DNA of 64,000 nucleotides from Pseudoalteromonas sp. T1lg48. Lineage in GTDB: Bacteria; Pseudomonadota; Gammaproteobacteria; Enterobacterales; Alteromonadaceae. The DNA lies in NCBI RefSeq assembly GCF_002964785.1, contig NZ_PQCC01000001.1, forward strand, positions 186,001-250,000, in the 5' to 3' direction. The notes below the pieces were generated by a model. That model saw nothing but the letters and a program-made list of their open reading frames with translations, was not told the origin of the DNA and did not search any database. Position numbers and translations under genes: made by a program. Shown here piece after piece: positions 1 through 9,634 of the stretch (within the stretch, counting starts at the first letter, position 1; each line of letters opens with the position of its first letter).

Positions 1-1380
1 CTCACCAGCCGCTCGGGCAACCGCCAGGATCAGACCCGTCATAATGGCCGGGCTGGCCATGGGCACCACAATGCGCCATAGCGTTTCCGCCTTGGTCGCG
101 CCTAGCGCCAAGGAGCCCTGACGTACCTGACTTGGAATACGTGATAAACCTTCTTCGGTAGAAACAATCACCACCGGCAAGGTCAGGATGGCCAAGGTTA
201 AGGCCGACCAGATCACGCCCGGAGTACCGAATACCGGGCTTGGCGAGGCCTCTGGGTAGAACAATTGGTCGATGCTGCCACCTAGCATGTAAACGAAGAA
301 ACCTAGACCAAATACACCGTATACAATCGAAGGCACACCGGCCAAGTTAATAACCGCGATACGGATCATCTTGGTCACCGCGTTCTTCGCCGCATATTCG
401 TGCAGATAAATGGCCGCAACCACGCCGAATGGCGTCACAATCACCGCCATCAGCATAACCATAAATACGGTACCGAAGATGGCTGGGAACACCCCGCCCT
501 CGGTGTTTGCTTCACGGGGGTCGTCGGCAATAAACTTGCCTAATTGACCAAAGTAATGGCCGACCTTAGCGAAAAAGCCCATGTCGTTTGGTAGCCAGAA
601 ATCCAGCACCTGATAAAGAGGCAAAGTGACCATTTCGCCGCGCATGTCTTTGACCACAACCTGGTCGCGCTTGGCGTCATCACGTAGTTGGAATAAGGTT
701 TTTTCCAGCTCTTTGTATTGATCACGCAACGCCTGGCGTTGGGCTTCCAGTTCTGCCGCGCGTTCGTGAGTCAGCTCGTTATCAAGTTCATAGGCGCGCT
801 CTTTTAGACGTAAGCGCTCGAGCTCGTAGTTAATATGACCAATGTCGCCATTTTGCAGATCAAGGGCTTGTTCATTAAGCTCCACCGCACGTTCAACCAG
901 CTCTTCAAGCTTTTCGACCTTGTCGCCCCGTACCGGCTGACCGTTTTCGATCACCTGCTCGATATAGCCGTAGAAGTTACCGTTTTTAGAACGCTCGAAT
1001 ACCGCCAAATTGTGAGGCGTCGATTGACTTTGGATATCGGTTTCCAAAATCCAACGGAAATCCAACTCCACATATTCACGGTTACCAGTTTTGATCAGGT
1101 AACGAGTTAGCTCTTCACCCTGAAAGTCGCCCAGGTCAACGCCGGACTGACGTACACGACTGGCCGGCACCACTTCACGGTCATAGATTTCACCTATTAC
1201 CGTATGCTGCTCTACCGAGCCCTGAATATGAAATTCGTGTACCGGTGAGGCCCAGAAGAAGCCTAAACCGCGCCATGCTATCAAAGCCAACAGGCCGATT
1301 ACCGAAATTAAACTGATGCTTACCGCACCACCGGTCATCCAAATCCAAGGAGAACCAGACTTAAACCACTGTCTTATCAT
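1..1380 (-). CDS. pstA: Phosphate ABC transporter permease PstA, large form (partial)
   Basis: Inner-membrane permease subunit of the high-affinity phosphate transporter. The reading frame is open from an ATG at 1380 to the left edge, so 460 codons are present and the C-terminus is missing. An N-terminal membrane segment (about residues 17-40) is followed by a long hydrophilic, partly coiled-coil stretch (about 40-260, rich in Glu, Leu and Arg) that ordinary PstA of about 280-300 residues lacks. The transmembrane permease part then begins near residue 280 and carries the EAA loop (GSLALGATKAETLWRIVMP). It lies 16 nt after pstC with a GAGGAG ribosome site, so the two are co-transcribed; pstB is expected just beyond the edge. 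Confidence 0.9.
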   Translation of the reverse strand, partial: MIRQWFKSGSPWIWMTGGAVSISLISVIGLLALIAWRGLGFFWASPVHEFHIQGSVEQHTVIGEIYDREVVPASRVRQSGVDLGDFQGEELTRYLIKTGNREYVELDFRWILETDIQSQSTPHNLAVFERSKNGNFYGYIEQVIENGQPVRGDKVEKLEELVERAVELNEQALDLQNGDIGHINYELERLRLKERAYELDNELTHERAAELEAQRQALRDQYKELEKTLFQLRDDAKRDQVVVKDMRGEMVTLPLYQVLDFWLPNDMGFFAKVGHYFGQLGKFIADDPREANTEGGVFPAIFGTVFMVMLMAVIVTPFGVVAAIYLHEYAAKNAVTKMIRIAVINLAGVPSIVYGVFGLGFFVYMLGGSIDQLFYPEASPSPVFGTPGVIWSALTLAILTLPVVIVSTEEGLSRIPSQVRQGSLALGATKAETLWRIVVPMASPAIMTGLILAVARAAGE

Positions 1381-1396
1381 GTCGTTTCTCCTCTAA

Positions 1397-3628
1397 TTAC
1401 AGTGAGCTGTACTTTTCACGCAGGCGCTGACGAACAAACTCAGCAAGCGTGTTAAAGACAAAGGTGAAAATAAACAGCACAAAGGCGGCAAGGAAAAGAA
1501 TACGGTAGTGCGAACTACCTACTTCTGACTCCGGCATTTCTACCGCGATGTTGGCCGCCAAGGTACGCATACCCTGGAAAATGCTCCAATCCATAATTGG
1601 CGTGTTACCCGTGGCCATCAATACGATCATGGTTTCACCCACGGCACGACCAAGGCCCATCATAATCGCCGAGAAGATACCCGGGCTGGCGGTCAGCAGT
1701 ACAACGCGAACAAGGGTTTGCCACTGGGTAGCACCCAGTGCCAATGAGCCGTTCGACAGGTGCTTAGGCACGCTGAATACCGCGTCTTCGGCAATAGAGA
1801 AAATAGTTGGAATAACCGCAAAGCCCATGGCGATACCTACAACCAGTGAATTACGTTGGTCGAAGGTCATGCCCAGCTCATTGGTGATGTACTGACGCAC
1901 GTTACCGCCGAACAACCAGGCTTCGATGCTGCCGCTCATGGCAAATGACAACCAACCTATAAACAACACTACAGGGATAAGGATAATCGAGTGCGCCCCT
2001 TCTGGAATACGGTGGCGAATATGCTCTGGCAGCTTGGTCCAGGCCAGGGCCGTGGTCAGAATACCAATTGGCAACAACACCAAGAGGGCAATAATGGCCG
2101 GGAGGTTTTCCTCGATTAACGGCGCCAACCAAAGACCGGCTAAGAAACCTAAGATAACCGTTGGCAGAGCCTCCATAATTTCAACCGTTGGCTTAACCAC
2201 CTTACGTAGCTCGCTCGACATAAAGTAGGCGGTGTAAATGGCCGCAGACAAGGCGATTGGCACGGCAAACAGCATGGCGTACATGGCCGCTTTTAAAGTA
2301 CCGAATGAAATAGGTACCAAAGAGAATTTAGATTCAAAGTCATCGCTGGCCGAAGTTGACTGCCAGATGTAATCCGGCTCAGGGTAGCCTTCATACCAGA
2401 CTTCCTGCCATAGACCCGACCAGGTTACTTCCGGGTGCTCGTTTTCAATTTCCAGCACGCTTACCTTGTTATCGGCAAGAATGAGCGCGGCATTGGCGCG
2501 CGGAGCAACGGCAAAGTTCTTAATAGCTCCTTCGGCCACTTTTCCTTGCCATAGCTTGGCTTCACTGGTGGTGTAATACAGGCCTAACTCACCGTTGGCA
2601 CCTGTGGTGAAGAAGGTGCGACGGTAAAATTCAGAGTGAATATTAATGGCTTTTTGCTTTGAGGTTTCGAAGGCACGGATTTTCTTAAATTCCTTGCCGT
2701 CTTCGGTATTCACCTCAAACCACTGCGACACTTCGCCGTTGTCGTTGGCCAACATCAAGGAGTTAGCGCCGGCAAGTAGCTGCGCAGAAACAATATTAGC
2801 GTTTTCTTCGTTCGCCGCCAGAACCTGGGTTAGTTGCACGTCGTCGGCGTAGCGGCTGTCGAAAATGTAAATCTGGTTGGCGGAACGCACAAAGACACGG
2901 CTGCCATCGGGAGAAATCAACAGCTCATCAATACGACCATCGATATCAAGTTCGGTTTGCTCGGCAACCCACTCAACCTCACCGGTCATAAAGTTTTCTT
3001 CACCCACATAGGCGCTAAATACCACACGCTTGTCGGCGGTCAGTGCCACCACGACCACCTTGTCTTCACTCTTGGAAAAGGCAAAACGCTTGATGGCTGC
3101 GCCCTGCTCGTCGGCCGTTAACGGCTTGCTACCCAAGGGGTAGTTAAGCACTGGCGTAAGCTGACGCTGGTTATTAGGGAAGCTGACCTGGAAGCTTGGC
3201 TTTACAATCATCACCTCACCGTTGTCCAAACCATAAGCATACAAGCCCAGGTGTGGAGCGCTGGTCGCAAAGCTGGATACCGCGGCCGGTAGTTCCGTCG
3301 TAAGCTCGGCAATCTGTGCACCAAAGCCTTGCTCTTGAATGTTGTAAAAATCAACATCGCCGCTGCGCTTCAGCAAATACGCAATCTCGGTTTGCTCCTC
3401 AAGGCCAAGACCAACAATCTCTTGTTGATCTACTGCGAAGCTTGAACGCTCTTGTACATGAGCCGATTCAAAAATAGGCTGTACCACGTAGAGGAGATAG
3501 AAAAATATCAGCAACAGCGCAACGAGTACCATTACCCCGCCAGAGGTAATACTAAACTGAGCTATTTTGTCTTTAAACAGACGGCTTCTATCCGTGCTAA
3601 ATGACAGTTTTTGCGGATTGGAAGTCAT
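1397..3628 (-). CDS. pstC: Phosphate ABC transporter permease PstC, large form
   Basis: Permease partner of PstA in phosphate uptake. I chose the ATG at 3628 (743 residues) over the TTG one codon upstream. One membrane helix lies at about residues 34-56. Then comes a periplasmic region of roughly 370 residues with repeated hydrophobic-strand patterns (propeller-like; inference). The permease domain from about 445 to the end has multiple helices and the EAA loop (GSLALGATQWQTLVRVVLL). Ordinary PstC is about 320 residues, so the enlargement is real; such long forms are known in marine gammaproteobacteria. The gene sits behind a Pho box and -10 element, implying PhoB control, and pstA follows. 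Confidence 0.92.
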   Translation of the reverse strand: MTSNPQKLSFSTDRSRLFKDKIAQFSITSGGVMVLVALLLIFFYLLYVVQPIFESAHVQERSSFAVDQQEIVGLGLEEQTEIAYLLKRSGDVDFYNIQEQGFGAQIAELTTELPAAVSSFATSAPHLGLYAYGLDNGEVMIVKPSFQVSFPNNQRQLTPVLNYPLGSKPLTADEQGAAIKRFAFSKSEDKVVVVALTADKRVVFSAYVGEENFMTGEVEWVAEQTELDIDGRIDELLISPDGSRVFVRSANQIYIFDSRYADDVQLTQVLAANEENANIVSAQLLAGANSLMLANDNGEVSQWFEVNTEDGKEFKKIRAFETSKQKAINIHSEFYRRTFFTTGANGELGLYYTTSEAKLWQGKVAEGAIKNFAVAPRANAALILADNKVSVLEIENEHPEVTWSGLWQEVWYEGYPEPDYIWQSTSASDDFESKFSLVPISFGTLKAAMYAMLFAVPIALSAAIYTAYFMSSELRKVVKPTVEIMEALPTVILGFLAGLWLAPLIEENLPAIIALLVLLPIGILTTALAWTKLPEHIRHRIPEGAHSIILIPVVLFIGWLSFAMSGSIEAWLFGGNVRQYITNELGMTFDQRNSLVVGIAMGFAVIPTIFSIAEDAVFSVPKHLSNGSLALGATQWQTLVRVVLLTASPGIFSAIMMGLGRAVGETMIVLMATGNTPIMDWSIFQGMRTLAANIAVEMPESEVGSSHYRILFLAAFVLFIFTFVFNTLAEFVRQRLREKYSSL

Positions 3629-3659
3629 CAACTTACCCTTAGATCTTGACGATGCGCGG

Positions 3660-3693
3660 ATTATATTTCATCAAAATGACAGTTTTGTTACAT
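3660..3693 (-). promoter_or_regulatory. Pho box and -10 element of pstC-pstA
   Basis: On the minus strand two 7-bp half-sites, ATGTAAC (3687-3693) and CTGTCAT (3676-3682), are separated by four A residues. The second half-site is a perfect match to the PhoB consensus and the first matches 4 of 7. Exactly 10 nt downstream is a perfect TATAAT (3660-3665). This is the classical layout in which PhoB replaces the -35 contact. The leader to the pstC ATG is about 25 nt. Confidence 0.82.
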
Positions 3694-3943
3694 GGCGCCA
3701 AAACTGCTACGAAAAGCTTAATTTTCATTCCCCATCACACATAGTGTTCAGGATTTGACCAACCTGTTGCAAACAATTGGACAAACTCAAAAATGGGGTC
3801 AATACTTGCTGATGAAAGATTTGAATAAATATTCAAACCGTTAAAAAAATTCATAATAAACATTACCTTAACGATTTCACTGAGGTTTTTATATGCTCCC
3901 TTAAACGGGCTTTTCATTCACAATAATAAAGAGACAGTAACCT
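3694..3943. other. Intergenic region between pst and gcvR
   Basis: AT-rich non-coding DNA between the divergent pstC and gcvR genes. Apart from the Pho box just left of it I see no convincing operator or RNA gene. A short minus-strand open frame here (3735-3917) lacks a plausible ribosome site and family features. The gcvR promoter must lie here, but I cannot place it with confidence. Confidence 0.4.
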
Positions 3944-4444
3944 ATGCAGCAGTTAGTTTTAACCGTAATTGGCCAAGACCGTCCCGGCCTGTTAGAAGAG
4001 CTTTCTTCCGTTATCCTTAGTCACCATGGTAACTGGCTGGCCAGTAACCTTTCTCATCTTGCCGGTAAGTTTGCCGGTATCGTCCAGGTCGAAGTGGCCG
4101 AAGAGCATCTGCGCGAGTTACAGGATGCGTTACACAGCATTGCTCATTTGGAAATTCGCGTGGAATCAGGCGAGCTCACCGATGCCACAACGGGCGAACA
4201 GATTAATCTGGTGATCACTGGAAATGATCGCCCGGGCATAGTGCAAGAGTTGGCCACGGTGATCCGCCATAAGGGCGCCAATATCACCCATTTAACATCA
4301 AAGCAGCAAAGCGCACCGAACTGGGGCGTGCCAATTTTCAGTGCCATGGCCACGGTATCCTTGCCGGCGGGAATGAGCCGTGACGTGGTCGTAGAGGCCT
4401 TAGAGTCTATAACCTCGGATGTCATAGTCGATATCGAAAACTAG
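3944..4444 (+). CDS. gcvR: GcvR-family ACT-domain regulator
   Basis: Protein of 166 residues made of two ACT domains (about 4-70 and 88-160); each opens with the family signature seen here as VIGQDRPGL and ITGNDRPGI. In E. coli GcvR senses glycine and restrains GcvA, the activator of the glycine cleavage genes. The length and double ACT layout fit that family. It stands alone between pst and ppk1. No gcvA or gcv gene is in the window, so the regulatory target is inferred from family only. Confidence 0.82.
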   Translation: MQQLVLTVIGQDRPGLLEELSSVILSHHGNWLASNLSHLAGKFAGIVQVEVAEEHLRELQDALHSIAHLEIRVESGELTDATTGEQINLVITGNDRPGIVQELATVIRHKGANITHLTSKQQSAPNWGVPIFSAMATVSLPAGMSRDVVVEALESITSDVIVDIEN

Positions 4445-4458
4445 GTCTAAACACTTGC

Positions 4459-4502
4459 GACCGGAATAGCTCATAGGCGACCGCCGATGTCATATTCCGG
4501 TC
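4459..4502 (+). terminator. Hairpin after gcvR, possible terminator
   Basis: A perfect 10-bp inverted repeat, gaccggaata (4459-4468) and tattccggtc (4493-4502), starts 14 nt after the gcvR stop. There is no U-tract after it, so it may act as a weak terminator, an mRNA 3-prime end stabiliser or a repeat element. Confidence 0.4.
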
Positions 4503-4554
4503 ACATTTCCGCAATAAATTAACGCACTTAGCCTGCCTCCAATCTGAGTGTGTT

Positions 4555-6633
4555 ATGAACATGGAACAAGTCGACCTGCACGTCACCAGCTATTATCCCA
4601 AGGAGCTGAGTTGGCTATCGTTTAACGAGCGGGTTTTGCAAGAAGCCAGGGATATCAATAACCCCATTATCGAGCGCATTCGCTTTTTAGGAATTTTCTC
4701 TAATAATCTCGATGAATTCTTCCAGGTACGGGTTGCCGATGTAAAGCGCCGCATTCTTCTTAATAAGCTCCCAGACGCCAATTTCGACGAAGATGAAGCC
4801 TTAATGCAGCAAATTCAGGACAAGGTGTTAACTCTGGGCCATGATTTTAATGTCGCCTATGATGCTATTCTCAACACCCTGACCGAGCACAATATTCATG
4901 TAAAACGTCCGGAACAACTCAGCCCCTTTCATCAACAATGGCTCGGCGACTATTTTAAGGCCGAGGTACTTGAGCATTTGTCGCCCATTCTAGTGGACCA
5001 AAACAAGAATTACGCCGGCCATCTCAACGACACCATGACCTATTTGTTTGTGGAAATGCATAATGATAAAAATCATTATGCGCTGCTGGAGGTACCTACC
5101 AACCGCCTGCCCCGCTTCGTGGTGCTGCCCGCGGAAAAGACCCGGCGACAAAAAACCATAGTGTTGCTCGATGATATTATTCTCTATTTTCTCAAAGACG
5201 TGTTCGGCAACTTTTTTACCTTCGACACCATTCGCGGCTACGCCATAAAACTTACCCGCGACGCCGAGTACAACCTGGATGATGAAATCGAAGAGGGCCT
5301 ATTGGATAAGATGTCCAAGGGCCTAAAACAGCGCTTGCGCTCCGAGCCGGTGCGCCTGGTTTATGACCACACCATGCCCAGCGAAATGCACAAGGCGCTG
5401 CGCAAACGCTTGGGCATAAACCGCTTCGACGCCCTTATTCCCGGCGGTCGTTACCGTAACTTCCGCGACTTTCTGGCCTTTCCCAATGTGGGTCGTCGCT
5501 ATTTAGAAAACAGTCCACTGCCGAGCCTGCGCTCCCATGCCTTTGAGCGCTTTAGCAGCGTCTTTGATGCCATCAGTCACGAAGACATCATACTTTACTA
5601 CCCCTATCACACCTTTAATCACTTTTTGAACTATGTGCGCCAAGCCTCGTTTGATCCGGATGTGGTGCATATCAAGGTCAATATTTATCGTGTGGCCAGC
5701 CAGTCGCGCTTGATCGGTGCCCTGGTCAATGCCGCCAAAAACGGCAAGAAGGTGACTGTGATGGTTGAGCTCAAGGCCAGATTCGATGAGCAGAACAATA
5801 TTCAGTGGGCCAAATCACTTGATGAGGCCGGGATCAAGGTTATCTTTGGTATTCCGTCTTTAAAGGTGCACTCCAAACTGTGCGTTATCCACCGTAAGGA
5901 GCAGGGACAAATTGTTTCTTATGCCCATATAGGCACGGGTAACTTCCACGAGAAAACTGCAAAGATCTATACCGACTTTAGCCTGTTTACCAAAAACCCT
6001 GACATTTGCGATGAATGCGACAATGTTTTTAAGTTTATCGAGCACAGTTACAAACCATTTAGCTTCGAGCACCTGATGGTGTCACCGGTCAATGCCCGTG
6101 AACGTATCTACAGCCTGATTGAAGAGCAGTGCCAACTTAAACGCAATGGCAGTATTCTTATTAAGATCAATAACCTGGTTGATAAGGAATTGATCGATAG
6201 GCTCTATATAGCGTCACAACAAGGTGTAAAGATACGGCTGATTATTCGCGGCATGTGCTCCCTGGTACCCGGCATTAAAGGCTTAAGCGACAATATTAAG
6301 GTGATCAGCATAGTGGATCGCTTTTTAGAGCACCCACGGGTAATGGTATTCGGCAAGTATGAGCAAAGTAAGGTGTATATATCCTCCGCCGACTGGATGA
6401 CCCGCAACCTCGACCATCGTGTCGAAGTGGGCGTGCCCATCTACAGCCCGGCGCTACAACAGATGATAGTCGACATTCTTGAGCTGCAATGGCGCGACCG
6501 CAGCAAAGCCCGTATTATTGATGCACAACAGCAGAACCAGTATGTACGCCGCGGTAATAAGAAGAAGATTCGCTCGCAAATCGCCATACATGACTATCTC
6601 AAAAAATGGGAAAGCAGCCGTGCAGAGCAATGA
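4555..6633 (+). CDS. ppk1: Polyphosphate kinase 1
   Basis: Reversibly polymerises the gamma-phosphate of ATP into polyphosphate. The 692-residue length matches PPK1 (E. coli 688). The N-terminal domain is recognisable from LSWLSFNERVLQEA near residue 17. The phospholipase-D-like C-terminal half contains HIGTGNFHEKTAKIYTD, whose first His (about residue 458) corresponds to the autophosphorylated active-site His. The ATG at 4555 and one two codons later (4561) are both possible starts. It overlaps ppx by 14 nt, so synthesis and hydrolysis enzymes are translationally coupled, as in many gammaproteobacteria. I see no Pho box directly in front of it. Confidence 0.97.
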   Translation: MNMEQVDLHVTSYYPKELSWLSFNERVLQEARDINNPIIERIRFLGIFSNNLDEFFQVRVADVKRRILLNKLPDANFDEDEALMQQIQDKVLTLGHDFNVAYDAILNTLTEHNIHVKRPEQLSPFHQQWLGDYFKAEVLEHLSPILVDQNKNYAGHLNDTMTYLFVEMHNDKNHYALLEVPTNRLPRFVVLPAEKTRRQKTIVLLDDIILYFLKDVFGNFFTFDTIRGYAIKLTRDAEYNLDDEIEEGLLDKMSKGLKQRLRSEPVRLVYDHTMPSEMHKALRKRLGINRFDALIPGGRYRNFRDFLAFPNVGRRYLENSPLPSLRSHAFERFSSVFDAISHEDIILYYPYHTFNHFLNYVRQASFDPDVVHIKVNIYRVASQSRLIGALVNAAKNGKKVTVMVELKARFDEQNNIQWAKSLDEAGIKVIFGIPSLKVHSKLCVIHRKEQGQIVSYAHIGTGNFHEKTAKIYTDFSLFTKNPDICDECDNVFKFIEHSYKPFSFEHLMVSPVNARERIYSLIEEQCQLKRNGSILIKINNLVDKELIDRLYIASQQGVKIRLIIRGMCSLVPGIKGLSDNIKVISIVDRFLEHPRVMVFGKYEQSKVYISSADWMTRNLDHRVEVGVPIYSPALQQMIVDILELQWRDRSKARIIDAQQQNQYVRRGNKKKIRSQIAIHDYLKKWESSRAEQ

Positions 6634-8107
6634 GCCCACGACTTACGCCGCCGTTGACTTAGGTTCGAACAGCTTTCATTTGCTGTTGGCCCGTGAAGTC
6701 GATGGCCGTTTCGAGGTATTACACAAGGAAAAACAACGGGTTTACCTCGCCGCGGGGCTAGATCAGCGCGCCTGCCTGAGCGACGAAGCCATAGACAGGG
6801 CGGTGGCTGTGCTCAAACAGTTTGCCCATACTCTGGCGGACTTTCCCGCCGCCAACGTCAAGGTGGTGGCCACTTATACTCTGCGCCGGGCCCGCAATGT
6901 AAAACGCTTCATGCAACGTGCGCGAGCCATTTTCCCTTTTCATATCGATGTGATCTCCGGTCAGGAAGAAGCGCGGCTGATTTATCAGGGAGTGGCTCAA
7001 CACCTGCACCATGACGGCCGTCGTTTGGTTATCGACATAGGTGGTGGCAGCACCGAGCTGGTGATCGGCGAGCACCATCAGCACCTGGCATTAAGCAGCA
7101 GAAACATGGGCTGCGTCAGTTACTCACAGCAGTTTTTCGGCGACGGGCGGATCACCAAAAAACGTTTTCAACGCGCTATCTTGCGTGCCGAACAGGAGCT
7201 GGAGTCGATCACCAATACTTATGGCCAGTTAGGCTGGCAACATGTGCTTGCCACCTCGGGCACAGCCAAAGTCCTCACCGCCATATGCCATGAGGGTGAC
7301 CTGAATCAGGCTTTGACCCTGAACGATTTACTGCAACTGATGAACGGTAGCTGTGCAGCCGGTCATATCGACCATCTCCCCTCTAGCGAGCTGATACCCG
7401 AGCGCCGCGCCACATTTTGCGGTGGCCTGGCCATACTGCTCGCAGTCATGCGTTCGCTGGGCATAGATAAACTCAATTATTGTGATTACTCGCTACGTGA
7501 GGGCCTGCTGCATGAGCTGCATGAAAAGCTCAGTGCCAAGGATATTCGCGTGACCACCATAGCAAACCTGAGCGCCCGCTATGTTATCGATACCGAGCAC
7601 GCAGCCAATGTATGTGATTCCCTGCAATGGCTCTTCCCCCATGTTGCCGAGCCATGGCGGCTATGCGACGAGGATTTAGTCACCCTCAATTGGGCCGCGC
7701 AACTACATGAGGTAGGTTTGAGCATCAATTCCTCGGGATTGCATAAGCATAGCGCCTATATCATAGCTAACAGCCAATTGCCTGGCTTTACCCAGGAACA
7801 ACAGCGGCTGCTGGCGACGTTAACGCGCTTCTATCGGAAAAAAATCAAGCTTAGAGAAATGCCCGACTTTATCCACCTGCAGCAAGCCACGCTGTATAGG
7901 CTAATAGCGCTGTTTCGTCTGGCGGTGCTGCTTAATCGTAAGCGCCAGGCGCTGAGTAAACCTCAGTTTGCCATCACAGTGGATGGTCACTCGTTAAGCT
8001 TGGAGTTTAAGGATCAATGGCTCAAGGAGCACAGCTTGTTTGCCGCCGATCTGGAGGCCGAACAAAGGCAATGGCAAAAGCTGGGCTTAAAGCTGCAGAT
8101 ATTTTAG
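6620..8107 (+). CDS. ppx: Exopolyphosphatase (Ppx/GppA family)
   Basis: Releases phosphate processively from polyphosphate; members may also hydrolyse pppGpp. I place the start at GTG 6620, giving 495 residues, because the conserved AAVDLGSNSFHLLLARE follows within 11 residues; an in-frame ATG at 6590 would add ten residues and has no ribosome site. The second phosphate-binding motif VIDIGGGSTELVIGE lies near residue 140, and the C-terminal HD-like helical domain (about 310-495) is complete. The start lies inside the end of ppk1. Its 3-prime end overlaps the convergent PqiA-like gene by 4 nt. Confidence 0.93.
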   Translation: MQSNEPTTYAAVDLGSNSFHLLLAREVDGRFEVLHKEKQRVYLAAGLDQRACLSDEAIDRAVAVLKQFAHTLADFPAANVKVVATYTLRRARNVKRFMQRARAIFPFHIDVISGQEEARLIYQGVAQHLHHDGRRLVIDIGGGSTELVIGEHHQHLALSSRNMGCVSYSQQFFGDGRITKKRFQRAILRAEQELESITNTYGQLGWQHVLATSGTAKVLTAICHEGDLNQALTLNDLLQLMNGSCAAGHIDHLPSSELIPERRATFCGGLAILLAVMRSLGIDKLNYCDYSLREGLLHELHEKLSAKDIRVTTIANLSARYVIDTEHAANVCDSLQWLFPHVAEPWRLCDEDLVTLNWAAQLHEVGLSINSSGLHKHSAYIIANSQLPGFTQEQQRLLATLTRFYRKKIKLREMPDFIHLQQATLYRLIALFRLAVLLNRKRQALSKPQFAITVDGHSLSLEFKDQWLKEHSLFAADLEAEQRQWQKLGLKLQIF

Positions 8108-8721
8108 GCCCGGCTCCATATTTGCCGTTGATGATGTAACAATATACTGGTGATAATCGACACCAGACAATAGCCAAGGAATAACCAGAAGCCCTGATGC
8201 AACTGTGCCTGCATGATCACCAACTGACCAAAGTGGCCATCGGCATTGCCGCCCAGGTAGGTGATGATCAGCGCCAGTACAAACACATCGGCCATGCTCC
8301 ACTTACTCAGCATCGCACTAAGCCCTTGCATACGTTCTGCTATAGGCCTTGGCCCGAGCAGCAAGATGGCAAATTGCAGGGTCGATTTAAACAGGGGCAC
8401 CACCACAGAAAACATCGCCACCAGCACGGCAACCAAGACATTATTATGTTGATACAGCTCCACCACTGTGCCCCAGATGCTGCGCGTCTTGCCGTAGGCC
8501 TCAATATGCCCTTCAAGACGGTCCAGGCCGAGCATTTGTGCCAAGGTATGAAGCATATAACGACTTTGGCCGTCACTGTCCTCGGTGATGGCTTCAACGG
8601 CACTCTTAGCCAGTTCAGATTTGGCAATTTTCGCTTCTATAGTCAGCGCCGGCTCGGTGACCGCGAAGGCCAGCAACACCAAAGATAAAATAAGCAGTAG
8701 ACTAATCAATAAACGACGCAC
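8104..8721 (-). CDS. PqiA-like (paraquat-inducible protein A) membrane protein, single domain
   Basis: 205-residue integral membrane protein with an N-terminal hydrophobic segment (5-23), further helices near 95-125 and 180-198, and the PqiA signature KWSMADVFVLALIITYL at about 140-156. Full PqiA has two such domains and is encoded with MCE-protein partners (PqiB/PqiC), which move lipids across the envelope. Here there is only one domain and no MCE gene nearby. Family assignment is good; a role in envelope lipid homeostasis is inference. Confidence 0.72.
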   Translation of the reverse strand: MRRLLISLLLILSLVLLAFAVTEPALTIEAKIAKSELAKSAVEAITEDSDGQSRYMLHTLAQMLGLDRLEGHIEAYGKTRSIWGTVVELYQHNNVLVAVLVAMFSVVVPLFKSTLQFAILLLGPRPIAERMQGLSAMLSKWSMADVFVLALIITYLGGNADGHFGQLVIMQAQLHQGFWLFLGYCLVSIITSILLHHQRQIWSRA

Positions 8722-8961
8722 GGCATTCCTCCAACCAAGTCAAAAGTGCAACACGCGTGGCCGCGCCACCTCGCAACATCTTGTTATTATGGCTGTTTCT
8801 GAAGCGCAAAAAAGCTTTTTTGTACATTTATGTACACAAATTACCTAGAGCCCGCTTGTCCTAAGGGTTACTTTAGAGCGAACAGTTCCTAAAACAATAC
8901 CTTTTGTGTGGGTATATTGGTTATAATTGAGCTTTCTTCTACTCTTTAAGTACTGATTTTT

Positions 8962-9528
8962 ATGAGCATAGAGCAAACATTACGAGATCGTAGCAACAAC
9001 CAATGTGAATTATGTGCCAGCAGCGACAACCTAAGTGTTTACGCTGTACCACCAGAAGGTGAAGCCCATTCCGACAAATCCATTCTGGTGTGTGGTTTTT
9101 GTGCCGAGCAATTACAAAATCAAGACCAGTTAAGCGACACCCATTGGCACTGTCTTAATGACAGCATGTGGAGCCAGGTGCCGGCGGTACAGGTTGTGGC
9201 TTGGCGACTACTCAATAAATTAAGCGCCGAACACAGTTGGGCCGGCGATATGCTCGATATGCTATACCTTGATGAGCAAACTCAACAATGGGCCGAGGCC
9301 GCCATTGCCGAAGACGAAGATGTGGTGCATCTCGATTCCAACGGTGTACGCCTTGCAGCGGGTGACACTGTTACCCTGATCAAAGATTTAGATGTTAAAG
9401 GCAGTAGCTTAGTTGCCAAGCGTGGCACAGCGGTACGCAATATAGGCCTAACGTCAAACCCGGAGCATATCGAGGGGCGCGTTGAAGGTCAGCGAATAGT
9501 CATTCTTACTAAGTTCGTAAAAAAATAG
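8962..9528 (+). CDS. PhnA/YjdM-type zinc-ribbon protein
   Basis: 188 residues. The N-terminus carries a CxxC pair (CELC at about 15-18) and a second one (CGFC at 44-47), fitting a zinc ribbon. The C-terminal 70 residues match the PhnA domain (SNGVRLAAGDTVTLIKDLDVKG, cited here in part, and the ending GQRIVILTKFVKK). Despite the historical name, E. coli YjdM is not the phosphonate hydrolase, and function is poorly defined. It is a single gene with its own promoter region. An inverted repeat gcgacc/ggtcgc (9528-9558) follows the stop. Confidence 0.8.
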   Translation: MSIEQTLRDRSNNQCELCASSDNLSVYAVPPEGEAHSDKSILVCGFCAEQLQNQDQLSDTHWHCLNDSMWSQVPAVQVVAWRLLNKLSAEHSWAGDMLDMLYLDEQTQQWAEAAIAEDEDVVHLDSNGVRLAAGDTVTLIKDLDVKGSSLVAKRGTAVRNIGLTSNPEHIEGRVEGQRIVILTKFVKK

Positions 9529-9634
9529 CGACCAGCGCATGATAAGCGTGAGGGTCGCAGTATAAGTCCATGTATTAAGGTGTAATTAATACATATTTAC
9601 TTAAAGTACTGGCAGTATTAAAGGAGTTAATAAT

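Noticed and set aside
835-1110. 91-residue plus-strand open frame
   Set aside because: Lies entirely inside pstA on the opposite strand; codon shadow of a conserved gene.
3735-3917. 60-residue minus-strand open frame between pst and gcvR
   Set aside because: No ribosome site or recognisable domain; the region is AT-rich intergenic DNA.
8962-9528. Phosphonoacetate hydrolase as suggested by the phnA name
   Set aside because: The zinc-ribbon YjdM/PhnA family is unrelated to the true hydrolase; no phn operon is nearby.
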